Assembly: GCA_029776225.1 (NCBI GenBank)
Contig: JAKOTR010000004.1
Location: 1 to 64,000 of the forward strand
Reading direction: 5' to 3'
Source: Acidobacteriota bacterium
GTDB taxonomy: Bacteria > Acidobacteriota > Terriglobia > Bryobacterales > Bryobacteraceae
Length of the DNA: 64,000 nt
In this document: piece by piece, positions 35,649 to 44,454 of the stretch
Layout: the number at the start of each line of letters is the position of its first letter
Numbering within the stretch: the stretch's first letter is position 1
Notes under the pieces: model-generated
Told to the model about the DNA's origin: nothing
The model's input: only the letters and a program-made list of their open reading frames with translations
Database searches by the model: none
Position numbers and translations under genes: made by a program

Positions 35649-37532
35649 GTGAAGACTGCCATTCGATTCCTGGTGCTGGGCGCGGCGGCCGCCGCCTTCC
35701 ACGCGTATGCGGACTCGGATATCGAGTTCGCCCCCTACGTGCTCCCCGCTGCAAAGATGTCCTGCGACGACGGACAGGACCCCATGGGCAGCCGCCTTTT
35801 CGCCACCACCCGTCTCCGCACGCAGATCGGGCTCGGGGGGCTCTGGGACTTTCTCCCCGACCCGCAAGACAAGGGCGAAGCCGGCCGCTACTACGTCAAT
35901 TTCCCTGAACCCGAGACTTCTCTCTGGGTGCCCGGCTCCTGGAACGCCGAGCCGCGCTACTCGGGCTATATCGGTCCCGCCTGGATGCGGCGAACCTTCA
36001 CCCTGCCCCGCTCCGGCAATCTGCGGCTCCACTTCGGCGGGGCGTTTTACCGGACCAAGGTCTGGCTGGACGGCGAGTACCTGGGCGCTCACGAGGGCGG
36101 CTACACGCCCTTCAGCTTCGCCGTCAAAAACGCCACGGCCGGTCCTCACACCCTCGTCGTGCGCGTGGACAACACCCTGGACGACCGCACTCTGCCCAAG
36201 CGCGGCGTGGACTGGTTTCCTTACGGCGGCATCGACCGCGCCGTCTACGCCGAGCTGGTGCCGGACGTCTGGATCGAGCGCTTCCACATCATCCCGCGGC
36301 GCCGGTCCGGCGGGGCGGCGGCGCTTGAGGTGCGGGTTTTTCTCAGAAATCTCGGCGCCGCGGCACGCACCGAGACGCTAACTCTGGCCATCGACGGCCG
36401 TCAGGTTTACTCGGGGACGCACGCGGCGCCGCCGGGCGAGAGCACCGTCACCTTCGAGACCGTTCTTGAAAACCCCAGGCTATGGTCGCCCGCGAATCCC
36501 AGTCTCTACTCCGCGCGCCTCGTCCTGGGCGCCGAATCCGACGATCAGCTGACGCGCTTCGGCGTTCGCTGGATTGAAATCGACGGCACGCGGCTGCTAC
36601 TGAACGGCAGGCCCTTCCGCATCATCGGCGTGAACCGGCATGAAGACCACCCGGACTGGGGCTCCGCCCTGCCCCCGCACATCCTCCGCCAGGACGTCGC
36701 GATCATCAAGCGCATGGGAGCCAACGCCGTGCGCGGCCACTATCCTCCCAACCAGATGTTCCTGGACTACTGCGACCAGGTGGGACTGGTCTTCATGAAT
36801 GAAATCCCCGCCTGGCAGAACACTCCCGCGCAGCTCTCCGACCCCGTAGTGCAGGAGAAGATTCGCCGCGAGTTCCGCGAGATGGTCTTACGCGACATGA
36901 ACCACCCCAGCGTCATCACCTGGAGCCTGGGCAACGAATGGCGCAATCCGGACGCCTGCTACGAACCCGCGCGCGTGCTCGCCGCTTACGCCCGCACGCT
37001 GGACTCCACCCGCCCGCTCACGCTGATCACCGCCGGATACGCAGGCCGGCTGCAGGAACTCTTCGATGTGATCTCCACGAACTGGTCGCGGCACGAATGG
37101 TACGACCCGGCCACGCACATCGACACCGAAGTGGCCGCCCGCACCGTGCGCCAGTTGCGCCGCATTCACGAGCTCTTTCCCCAAAAACCCGTGATCCTGT
37201 CCGAGTTCGGCGGCGCCGAGTCCCAGGCCGGATGGCACGATTGGAGCGCCGTGAAATGGAGCGAGGAGTTCCAGGCGCGCAATGTGGCGGACTCCGGCGC
37301 GTGGGGACTGGCGCAGGACTGGATCGCCGGCGGCTGCGTCTGGCAGTTCGCCGACAGCCGCTCCTCTCCCGAGCGCATTCTCGCGGGGCGCCTGCACGGC
37401 TGGAACGCAAAAGGAATCCTCGACGCCTACCGCCGGCCGAAGCTGGCCTATTACGAGCTGCTGCGCCTCTTTCGCGCGCATCGGGAAGAACGCTACGCCT
37501 CTGGACTGACGGCGTCGCCCGCGGGAAATTGA
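35649..37532 (+). CDS. glycoside hydrolase family 2 (beta-galactosidase/beta-glucuronidase type)
   Basis: A 627-residue secreted GH2 enzyme. Signal peptide: AIRFLVLGAAAAAFHAYA. Then the jelly-roll sugar-binding domain (LWVPGSWNAEPRYSG), immunoglobulin-like domain, and TIM barrel. The acid/base is Glu430 (SLGNEW) and the nucleophile Glu519 (VILSEFGG), both present. GH2 exo-enzymes remove terminal beta-galactosyl, glucuronyl or mannosyl units. Next to a sulfatase and an outer-membrane receptor, it fits breakdown of a sulfated glycan (inference). The start is GTG 35649 after a weak GAGG. Confidence 0.9.
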   Translation: MKTAIRFLVLGAAAAAFHAYADSDIEFAPYVLPAAKMSCDDGQDPMGSRLFATTRLRTQIGLGGLWDFLPDPQDKGEAGRYYVNFPEPETSLWVPGSWNAEPRYSGYIGPAWMRRTFTLPRSGNLRLHFGGAFYRTKVWLDGEYLGAHEGGYTPFSFAVKNATAGPHTLVVRVDNTLDDRTLPKRGVDWFPYGGIDRAVYAELVPDVWIERFHIIPRRRSGGAAALEVRVFLRNLGAAARTETLTLAIDGRQVYSGTHAAPPGESTVTFETVLENPRLWSPANPSLYSARLVLGAESDDQLTRFGVRWIEIDGTRLLLNGRPFRIIGVNRHEDHPDWGSALPPHILRQDVAIIKRMGANAVRGHYPPNQMFLDYCDQVGLVFMNEIPAWQNTPAQLSDPVVQEKIRREFREMVLRDMNHPSVITWSLGNEWRNPDACYEPARVLAAYARTLDSTRPLTLITAGYAGRLQELFDVISTNWSRHEWYDPATHIDTEVAARTVRQLRRIHELFPQKPVILSEFGGAESQAGWHDWSAVKWSEEFQARNVADSGAWGLAQDWIAGGCVWQFADSRSSPERILAGRLHGWNAKGILDAYRRPKLAYYELLRLFRAHREERYASGLTASPAGN

Positions 37533-37719
37533 GGCTCGCATAACAGTCGAACCAGACGCCGGATACCTGCCGCTGGCTGAAGACAAGCAGCGTGGTGGTT
37601 GTAAACCACCGGCGGCGGCGCCGCGCGGTGCGTGCGCGCTTGTAATATCAGCGAATTCGGCTCTGGAAGGAGAAGTGCACTTACAGGCGGCGTCCGGTCA
37701 GGACGGAACGGAGGCTGCC

Positions 37720-37956
37720 ATGAAAAAGAGATTGCTCGGCATCGCGGTATTGGCTGTAGGGCTGACCACGGTGGGGTGTGCGGCGCGCGGGTACCGCCGT
37801 TACGCTCCGCCTCCGCCGCATCATCGGCCAGAAGTGGTGGTTCACGTCCACAAGGACCGCGTATGGGTTCCCGGTCACTACCGGTGGGACGGGCACCGCT
37901 ACAAGTGGGTCGAAGGGCGTTGGGTCAAAGCGCCCCGCCGCGGCTACGACCGGTGA
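37720..37956 (+). CDS. small YXWXGH-type lipoprotein
   Basis: A 78-residue protein: MKKRLLGIAVLAVGLTTVGC gives a lipoprotein signal with Cys20. It continues with a His/Pro-rich stretch and VWVPGHYRWDGHRYKWVEGR, the WVPGHW-like repeat seen in small periplasmic lipoproteins (YXWX2GXW family). The function is unknown; it may sit in the envelope. ATG 37720 has GGAGG at 37710-37714. A longer GTG start at 37675 has its AAGGAG too close. Confidence 0.7.
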   Translation: MKKRLLGIAVLAVGLTTVGCAARGYRRYAPPPPHHRPEVVVHVHKDRVWVPGHYRWDGHRYKWVEGRWVKAPRRGYDR

Positions 37957-37961
37957 GAATT

Positions 37962-37980
37962 GCCGGCGCCCCGCGCCGGC
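37962..37980 (+). terminator. terminator after the small lipoprotein
   Basis: GCCGGCG (37962-37968) and CGCCGGC (37974-37980) form a 7-bp GC stem with a 5-nt loop, followed by TCTTACT, 6 bp after the stop codon. Confidence 0.6.
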
Positions 37981-38148
37981 TCTTACTAACTTGATAACAG
38001 TCCCGACCGGCTCTCCCGGTTTCAAATAAGATTCCCGATTCTGTTCCCCCTCGCATCGAAGAGTTGCCCGCCTCCCGCGCACCGGCAGCGCGACTCCCTC
38101 GCGCCGGTAGCGCTTTCCACCTGAAAGCTGCTATTTTTGCCAGTTACG

Positions 38149-39105
38149 ATGATCGCGGTCGGGATTGGCGAGGTTCTGTTTGACAACTTCGAAGACGGAA
38201 CGGACGCGCTGGGAGGCGCGCCGCTGAACGCAGCGGTCCATGCGCACCAGCTCGCCTGGCCTCTAGGGCTCGGCGAAGGCATCATGGTGAGCGCCGTGGG
38301 CGCGGACAACAACGGCGAGCGTGTTCTGGAAGAGCTGCGCGGGCGCGGCATGTCCACGCGCTACATCCAGGTCGTTCCGCAGCGCCCGACGGGACTCGTC
38401 TCCGTGTTCATGCGCGACGGGCAGCCGGGCTACCAGATCTCCGCCGGTGCCGCCTGGGACTTCATCGAATACGACGGCGCGCTCGACGAGCTTGCGGCCC
38501 GCTGCGACGGGGTCTTTTTCGGCAGCCTGGCGCAGCGCTCCCCGGTTTCCCGAAAAACCATCCGGCGCTTTCTCGAGCGCGCTCCGCAGGCGCTGCGCAT
38601 GTACGACGTGAACCTGCGGCGCAACACGCTCACCGGGGAGGAAGGCTACAACGCGGAGATCGTAGATACAAGCTGCCGGCTGGCGTCCGTCGTTAAGATG
38701 AACGCCGCCGAACTGATCGAGATCTGCGCGCTGCTCGGCCTGGAGTGCGCGGGCGAGGAAAGCGAGGCCGGGCTGCGCCGCCGTATGGAGGCGTTGCTGG
38801 CGCGGTACCCGATTGAAGCGGTCGTCCTGACGCGTGATGCGCGCGGCACGCTGCTGTTCACTCGTGACGGCGAGTACACGGCCGCGGCGCTGCCCGTGCC
38901 GCCGGAGCAGGCGCATCCGGTGGGCGCGGGCGATGCGTGCGCGGCGGGCATCCTGTTCGCCCTGGTGATGGGCTGGGAGCGCCCGCAAGCCGTGGAGCTG
39001 GCCAACCGCATGGGCGCGTGGGTCGCATCGCAGTTGCCCGGGACACCGCCGTTGCCCGCGGCGATTCTCGATTTCGTGCGTGAAAACAACAGGGAGACGA
39101 AATGA
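38149..39105 (+). CDS. PfkB-family carbohydrate kinase (fructokinase-like)
   Basis: About 318 residues. It has an N-terminal GEVLFDNF, the sugar-binding GGAPLNAAVHAHQL, KMNAAELIEI, and the ATP/anion-hole motif PVGAGDAC with catalytic Asp. It resembles bacterial fructokinases, which phosphorylate fructose or related ketoses in the cytoplasm. ATG 38149 (MIAVGIGEV) begins the fold; a TTG 12 bp upstream is an alternative. Its TGA overlaps the ATG of the sugar porter (ATGA), so uptake and phosphorylation are translationally coupled. Confidence 0.87.
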   Translation: MIAVGIGEVLFDNFEDGTDALGGAPLNAAVHAHQLAWPLGLGEGIMVSAVGADNNGERVLEELRGRGMSTRYIQVVPQRPTGLVSVFMRDGQPGYQISAGAAWDFIEYDGALDELAARCDGVFFGSLAQRSPVSRKTIRRFLERAPQALRMYDVNLRRNTLTGEEGYNAEIVDTSCRLASVVKMNAAELIEICALLGLECAGEESEAGLRRRMEALLARYPIEAVVLTRDARGTLLFTRDGEYTAAALPVPPEQAHPVGAGDACAAGILFALVMGWERPQAVELANRMGAWVASQLPGTPPLPAAILDFVRENNRETK

Positions 39106-40430
39106 GACTGAACGCATACCTGGTAAAGAGCACCGTGGTGGCGGCATTGGGCGGCCTGCTGTTCGGGTTTGATACCGCCGTGATCGCGGGAACCACGAGC
39201 GCGCTCACCGAAACCTACAACCTGACCCCGGCCTCGCTGGGACTCACGGTGGCCAGCGCTCTGCTGGGCACCATTGTCGGCGCCATGCTCGCCGGGATTC
39301 CCGCGGACCGCTACGGCCGGCGCGCCAGCCTGCGCGGGATGGCGCTGCTCTATCTGGTCTCCGCGCTTGGCTGCGCCTTCGCCTGGGACTGGAATTCACT
39401 GGTGATCGCGCGGTTCGTGACAGGACTGGCCATCGGCGGCTCATCCGTGATCGGGCCGATGTACATTGCCGAAATCGCCCCCGCGAAGTGGCGCGGGAGA
39501 CTCGTGGGATTTTTCCAGTTCAATGTGGTGTTCGGAATTTTACTGGCCTATTTTTCGAACTACGTGGTCGGGACGATGGGGTTCGGAGCCGCCGAATGGC
39601 GCTGGAAACTCGGCGTGGCGGCGGCGCCGGCGTTGCTGTTCCTGATCATGCTTTATACGATCCCGCGCAGCCCGCGCTGGCTGGTAAAGAAAGACCGGAT
39701 CGACGAGGCGCGCGAAGTGCTGCGGCTGACTGGCGAGCCGGATTACGAAAAGGAACTCCAGGAAATCGTTGTCTCGATCGGCGCGGAGAAGGGTTTGGCT
39801 TCCGAGCCCCTCTTCTCGCACAAGTACCGCTGGCCCATTTTCCTGGCGATATCGATCGGAGTCTTCAACCAGCTTTCCGGCATTAATGCGATTCTGTATT
39901 ACCTGAACGATATCTTCAGGGCAGCGGGCTTCGACAAGGTGTCCGGAGACTTGCAGGCGGTGGCGGTAGGCGCCACGAACCTGGTGTTCACGGTGATCGC
40001 AATGTCGGTGATCGACCGGCTCGGGCGGAAAACCTTGCTGCTGGCGGGCTCGGTGGGTACGGCGATCTGCCTGGCGGGCGTCGCCGCGATCTTCATCACC
40101 GGCCAGCGGCAGGACCTGCTGGTGTGGCTGCTGATCGGATACATCGCCTCCTTCGCTTTCTCGCAGGGCGCCGTGATCTGGGTGTTTCTGGCCGAGGTAT
40201 TTCCAAACCGGGTGCGGGCGAAAGGGCAGAGCCTGGGCAGCTTCTCGCACTGGTTCATGAACGCTCTGATCTCGTGGACATTCCCGATGATGGCCGCATC
40301 CTCGGGCGGCGCGCCGTTCGTGTTCTTCTCCGCGATGATGGTGGTGCAGTTCTTTGTCGTGCTGCTGCTCTATCCGGAAACCAAGGGCGTCACTCTCGAA
40401 GAGATGCAGAAGAAAATGAAGATCGCCTGA
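39102..40430 (+). CDS. MFS sugar porter (sugar:proton symporter family)
   Basis: A 442-residue, 12-segment inner-membrane transporter. It has the sugar-porter signatures LFGFDTAVIAG, DRYGRRASL, GLAIGGSSVIGPMYIAEI, PRSPRWLVKK, NQLSGINAILYY and the terminal PETKGVTLEEM. Family members import hexoses or pentoses with protons. It is coupled to the PfkB kinase by an ATGA overlap, which suggests a ketose or a hydrolysis product from the upstream glycosidase (inference). Confidence 0.92.
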   Translation: MRLNAYLVKSTVVAALGGLLFGFDTAVIAGTTSALTETYNLTPASLGLTVASALLGTIVGAMLAGIPADRYGRRASLRGMALLYLVSALGCAFAWDWNSLVIARFVTGLAIGGSSVIGPMYIAEIAPAKWRGRLVGFFQFNVVFGILLAYFSNYVVGTMGFGAAEWRWKLGVAAAPALLFLIMLYTIPRSPRWLVKKDRIDEAREVLRLTGEPDYEKELQEIVVSIGAEKGLASEPLFSHKYRWPIFLAISIGVFNQLSGINAILYYLNDIFRAAGFDKVSGDLQAVAVGATNLVFTVIAMSVIDRLGRKTLLLAGSVGTAICLAGVAAIFITGQRQDLLVWLLIGYIASFAFSQGAVIWVFLAEVFPNRVRAKGQSLGSFSHWFMNALISWTFPMMAASSGGAPFVFFSAMMVVQFFVVLLLYPETKGVTLEEMQKKMKIA

Positions 40431-40448
40431 GATACCGCCTGAGATACC
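40425..40448 (+). repeat. 12-bp perfect tandem duplication at the porter stop codon
   Basis: GCCTGAGATACC occurs twice back to back (40425-40436, 40437-40448). The first copy contains the porter stop TGA. It looks like a slippage duplication. Confidence 0.8.
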
Positions 40449-40459
40449 GGGCTCTCGCA

Positions 40460-40480
40460 GGGGCGGCGCAAGACCGCCCC
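40460..40480. terminator. hairpin between convergent genes
   Basis: GGGGCGG (40460-40466) and CCGCCCC (40474-40480) form a 7-bp stem with a 7-nt loop between the sugar porter and the convergent secreted protein. There is no clear T-run. Confidence 0.45.
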
Positions 40481-40506
40481 ACGCTCCGGGCGATTGCGGG
40501 AAAACT

Positions 40507-41358
40507 TTATTGCGCCTGTTTCGGCGTCCCGGCCGCGGGTGCACCCGCAGCTTGCGGCTCGGGCGGGAAAAAGATGTGGAGGGGGATCAACTCGCCGGTG
40601 GGCTCGACCTGGACATCGACGACGACATACGGAGCGGGCGGCTTCTCTCCCTTCGGATCGTACTGAATGGAAACTGTGGCGGTCCCCCCGGACCGAATCA
40701 TTTGCTGGTCCAGCGTGAGAGTGAGCCCCGGAACCTCGACCCGCGGCCGCCTGATCACAAGCTTGACCCAGCCGCGCAGGCCATTCTTGATCGTGACGGA
40801 ATCCGAGGCCGGCACCCCGGCCAGCTTCACTGTAGTCTTGTCCGCCTTGACGCGCCCTGTGAGATCCTCCGGCTTTGGGCCTTCGGGCAACTGGAGCTGG
40901 CGGGGCGATCCCCCCTCGCCCGATGCGGCGGGGTTCACTATGCCGAAAGGCGTTTGCCTTGGTGCGTTCTGATCGAAATACCAGAACCACTCCCCGTTTT
41001 CGAGCTTCCAGGTGCTCGTTTTTGGCACCTTCAGCGTCGTCTTGCCCAGCCCCATCATCAACACTTCTTCTTCGCAGTTCACGGTGACCTTCGCCTTGGT
41101 GAAGTTATCCGAATACTCTGTCTTGACAATCTCGAAACCGAGATAGCGAGGTTTTGGGATTGTGAAGAAGAAGTCCTTGCTGTCTTCCGCTACCACCTGA
41201 TCGGCCAAGCGCGGCTTGCCATCCACGTGCGCCTGAAAAAAGATTTCAACCCTGCTGCGCAGGGCTTTGTCCACGTCGGGGGGCGCCTGGGGCGTCTCCG
41301 GCCCGGACTGCGCCGGCATAGCCAGACCAACGCATAGTAAAAGGCCCAAAATCCGCAT
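40507..41358 (-). CDS. hypothetical secreted protein
   Basis: About 283 residues; not recognised. ATG 41358 gives a signal peptide (RILGLLLCVGLAMPAQ). The first half (VDKALRSRVEIFFQAHVDGK, YSDNFTKAKVTVNCEEEVLM) looks like an NTF2-like domain. The second half is beta-rich (LAGVPASDSVTIKNGLRGWV) and may be an immunoglobulin-like domain. It has a Pro/Ala-rich tail. It is divergent from the Tat-exported oxidoreductase, 94 bp away. Confidence 0.62.
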   Translation of the reverse strand: MRILGLLLCVGLAMPAQSGPETPQAPPDVDKALRSRVEIFFQAHVDGKPRLADQVVAEDSKDFFFTIPKPRYLGFEIVKTEYSDNFTKAKVTVNCEEEVLMMGLGKTTLKVPKTSTWKLENGEWFWYFDQNAPRQTPFGIVNPAASGEGGSPRQLQLPEGPKPEDLTGRVKADKTTVKLAGVPASDSVTIKNGLRGWVKLVIRRPRVEVPGLTLTLDQQMIRSGGTATVSIQYDPKGEKPPAPYVVVDVQVEPTGELIPLHIFFPPEPQAAGAPAAGTPKQAQ

Positions 41359-41452
41359 GGAAATCATTCTATCGCGGGCAGAACTGCCGGCCGCGCAGAT
41401 GCCACAACAGCGGTTCCAACGCTGCCAGAGCGGTGATATGCTGCTATACGCC

Positions 41453-42763
41453 ATGCAACGAAGGGACTTTGTGACGGCGGCGGCGTGGACGGCGGCTTCG
41501 GCCCGCCGGATCCTTGGGGCTAACGAACGGGTGGTCATGGGACTGATCGGATGCGGCGGCCGGGGACGGTACGTGGCACGGCTGATGCGCGAAGTTCCCG
41601 GCGTGGAGTACGCCGCAGTCTGCGATGTCTACGACCGGAACGCGGAGCAGGCCCGCGAGTGGGCGGGCCCTTCGGCGCGCGCCTTCCGCGATTTCCGGAA
41701 GCTCCTCGAGCTGAAGGAAATCGACGCCGTACACATCGCCACTCCCGACCACTGGCACGCCATCCCGACCGTCCTGGCCTGCCAGGCGGGCAAGCATGTC
41801 TTCGTCGAGAAGCCGCTGGCCCACAACGTGCGCGAAGGGCGCGCGATGGTGGAAGCGGCGCGGCGTTACAAGCGCATTGTGATGCCCGGAACGCAGCACC
41901 GCTCGGCGCCTCACCTGGCCGAGGCGGCGCGCATCGTGCAGAGCGGCGAACTCGGGCGGGTCCATTTCGTCCGGGTGTGGAATTACTCGAACATGTATCC
42001 CAACGGCATCGGCAGCGAGCCGGACGGCCCGGTGCCCGAAGGACTCGACTGGGATTTCTACCTCGGCCCGGCGCCCAAACGCCCCTTCAACCGCAAGCGC
42101 TTCCTGAGCACCTACCGGTGGTTTTGGGATTACTCCGGCGGCTATATCACCGATTTCGGAACGCACCGGTTCGACACCGTACACCAGATCATGGGCGTGG
42201 ACCTGCCCGTGACGGTGGCGGCGGCCGGACGGAGATTCGCCGTTCAGGACGCCGGCGAAGTGCCGGACATGCTCCAGGCGACCTACGAATATCCCAACTT
42301 CATCCTGAGCTACGAAGGGTGCAATCTGAACGCGCATGGCGTGGGCGGGCGAACTCCCGGCATGCGCTATTACAACGCGCGCGGCGCGGACGACCGTCCC
42401 AACGGCATGGCGTTCTACGGCACCAACGGCGCTCTCTACGCCGACCGGCTCGGCTTCGAGGTCTACCCCGATCCCAAGGGCCGGGACACGCCGGAACTCC
42501 GCATGGAGAGAAAGCAGTTGAACGGCGCGGAACCCACTCCCCTGCACGCCCGGAACTTCATCGAAACGCTTCGCAATCGTAAAAAGCCGGTGGCCGACGT
42601 AGAAGACGCGCATCGCGCCACGAATATTGCCCATCTCGGAAACATTGCGATGAAGACCGGGCGTAAGCTGCGCTGGGACGCGGAAAAGGAGGAGTTTATC
42701 GGCGATCCCGAGGCCAATAAGCTGCTTGCACGCGAGGCCCGCAAGCCCTGGGATTTGATCTGA
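41453..42763 (+). CDS. Gfo/Idh/MocA-family oxidoreductase with Tat-type signal
   Basis: About 436 residues. The N terminus MQRRDFVTAAAWTAAS is a twin-arginine-type signal, followed by the dinucleotide fold (GLIGCGGRGRYVARLM), the EKPLAHN lysine motif and the catalytic-domain motif DFGTHRFDTVHQIMG. Exported members of this family carry tightly bound NAD(P) and act on sugars in the periplasm, as in glucose-fructose oxidoreductase. ATG 41453 starts right at the Tat motif; upstream in-frame starts add unrelated sequence. Confidence 0.85.
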   Translation: MQRRDFVTAAAWTAASARRILGANERVVMGLIGCGGRGRYVARLMREVPGVEYAAVCDVYDRNAEQAREWAGPSARAFRDFRKLLELKEIDAVHIATPDHWHAIPTVLACQAGKHVFVEKPLAHNVREGRAMVEAARRYKRIVMPGTQHRSAPHLAEAARIVQSGELGRVHFVRVWNYSNMYPNGIGSEPDGPVPEGLDWDFYLGPAPKRPFNRKRFLSTYRWFWDYSGGYITDFGTHRFDTVHQIMGVDLPVTVAAAGRRFAVQDAGEVPDMLQATYEYPNFILSYEGCNLNAHGVGGRTPGMRYYNARGADDRPNGMAFYGTNGALYADRLGFEVYPDPKGRDTPELRMERKQLNGAEPTPLHARNFIETLRNRKKPVADVEDAHRATNIAHLGNIAMKTGRKLRWDAEKEEFIGDPEANKLLAREARKPWDLI

Positions 42764-42841
42764 AGCCCGGCCCGCGCGGGCACGGCTCCGGCACAGCATT
42801 GGGTTATACTGAAGGACAGATTCCGCTGGAGAGGTCATCGA

Positions 42842-44443
42842 ATGGCTTATCGCCGGTCCGCGCTTTTGTTGCCCGCCGTGATCGCGGCGTGCTCGGTTCT
42901 GGGAGGGGTTTTCGGGCCTAGCCTCACCAGCTCCGCTTCCGCCGCATCCTCGGAAGACGATATCAAGGCTAGTGTCAACGGGTTCACCAAGGTGTACGCA
43001 CTGGTGGAGAAGCACTATGCCGACCCATTGCCGCCCGACAAGGCGATCTACAAGGGCGCCATTCCCGGGATGCTGCGCACGCTCGATCCGCACTCCAGCT
43101 TCTTTGATCCGCGCGAGTTCCAGCTTCTCCGCGAAGACCAGCGCGGGCACTACTACGGCGTCGGCATGACCATCGGCCCCAGCCGCAAGGGAAACGGAAG
43201 GACGATCTGCATCTCGCCGTTCCCCGGTTCGCCCGCCGCCAAGGCCGGCATCCGGCCCGGCGATGAGATTCTCGCCGTGAACGATAAGCCTACCGACAAC
43301 CTCAGCATGACGGAGATTGCCGACATGCTGAAAGGTCCGCGCGGCACGACCGTCAAAGTGAGCATCGGCCGGGACGGCCACGACACCCCGCTCATTTTCA
43401 CGCTCACACGCGACGAGATCCCGAGAAAGAGCGTGCATGAGGCCTTCTGGCTCAAGCCCGGCATCGCCTATGTCGATATCGCCGCGTTCAGCGAGACCAC
43501 CAGCCGGGAACTGGAAGAGAACCTGAAAAAGCTTGGGGAAGAGAACATCAAGGGTCTGGTTCTCGACCTCCGCGACAACCCCGGAGGCCTGCTGAATGAG
43601 GGCGTCGCCGTCGCCAGCCGGTTCCTCAGGAAGGGCCAACTGGTCGTATCGCATCGCGGGCGCGCTTCCGCGGAAAAGCCCTACACCGCGCGCACCGGCA
43701 ACGGCAATTACGACTATCCGATAGTGGTGCTGGTCAACCGGTATTCGGCTTCCGCCGCCGAGATCGTTGCGGGCGCTCTGCAGGACCACGACCGCGCCTG
43801 GATCCTCGGCGAGAACACCTTTGGGAAGGGCCTGGTGCAGACGGTTTTCAACCTGGCCGAGAATACCGGCCTTGCCCTGACCACAGCCCGGTACTACACG
43901 CCGAGCGGCCGGCTCATCCAGCGCGACTACTCCAACATATCCTTCTACGACTACTACTTCCGGAAGGATGGGCAGAAAAACAATCCCCTGGACGCAAAGT
44001 CCACCGATAGCGGACGCACGGTCTACGGCGGCAACGGCATCACCCCCGACGAGAAATTTGAAGAGCCCAAGCTCGACCGCTTCCAGGCCACCGTGCGCCG
44101 CCGTTATGTGATCTTCAATTTCGTCGCGCACTACCTCGGCAACCGCCAGACAAAGCTGCCGAATGGCTGGGAACCGGATACGGCCATCATGGAAGAACTC
44201 CACAAGTTCATGCTGGACAAGAACATCCGCTTCACAGAGGCCGAGTTCGCCCAGCACCAGGACTGGCTTAAGCGGGAACTCAAGCGCGAGATGTATACCA
44301 GCGCTTTCGGGCTTGACGAGGCCCGCCGCCTCACGATCGAAACCGATCCGGAGGTGGCTCGCGCGATTGAGGCCATGCCGAAAGCGCGCGCCCTGCTTGA
44401 GACCGCGAAGCGGGTGGTCGCGCAGCGTGTCGGGAAGCAATAA
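42842..44443 (+). CDS. S41-family C-terminal processing peptidase (CtpA/Prc type)
   Basis: A 533-residue periplasmic protease. Signal-like N terminus (RRSALLLPAVIAACSVL), a PDZ domain (PAAKAGIRPGDEILAVNDK), then the protease core: VLDLRDNPGG, the serine motif YSASAAEI (Ser302/Ser304) and Lys329 in TFGKG. Ser and Lys form the catalytic dyad, so it is probably active. It trims envelope proteins at their C termini. A TATACT -10-like element lies at 42805-42810. The tail of about 130 residues after the core is unassigned. Confidence 0.9.
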   Translation: MAYRRSALLLPAVIAACSVLGGVFGPSLTSSASAASSEDDIKASVNGFTKVYALVEKHYADPLPPDKAIYKGAIPGMLRTLDPHSSFFDPREFQLLREDQRGHYYGVGMTIGPSRKGNGRTICISPFPGSPAAKAGIRPGDEILAVNDKPTDNLSMTEIADMLKGPRGTTVKVSIGRDGHDTPLIFTLTRDEIPRKSVHEAFWLKPGIAYVDIAAFSETTSRELEENLKKLGEENIKGLVLDLRDNPGGLLNEGVAVASRFLRKGQLVVSHRGRASAEKPYTARTGNGNYDYPIVVLVNRYSASAAEIVAGALQDHDRAWILGENTFGKGLVQTVFNLAENTGLALTTARYYTPSGRLIQRDYSNISFYDYYFRKDGQKNNPLDAKSTDSGRTVYGGNGITPDEKFEEPKLDRFQATVRRRYVIFNFVAHYLGNRQTKLPNGWEPDTAIMEELHKFMLDKNIRFTEAEFAQHQDWLKRELKREMYTSAFGLDEARRLTIETDPEVARAIEAMPKARALLETAKRVVAQRVGKQ

Positions 44444-44454
44444 GATTCTAGTTA

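Noticed and set aside
41444-44440. Very long open frame (about 998 codons) on the minus strand opposite the oxidoreductase and S41 protease genes
   Set aside because: It lies antisense to two well-supported genes and has no family motifs. High third-position GC commonly opens such shadow frames. The same applies to long antisense frames at 23972-25642, 7401-9233, 2357-3829 and to the plus-strand frame opposite clpC (25676-27955).
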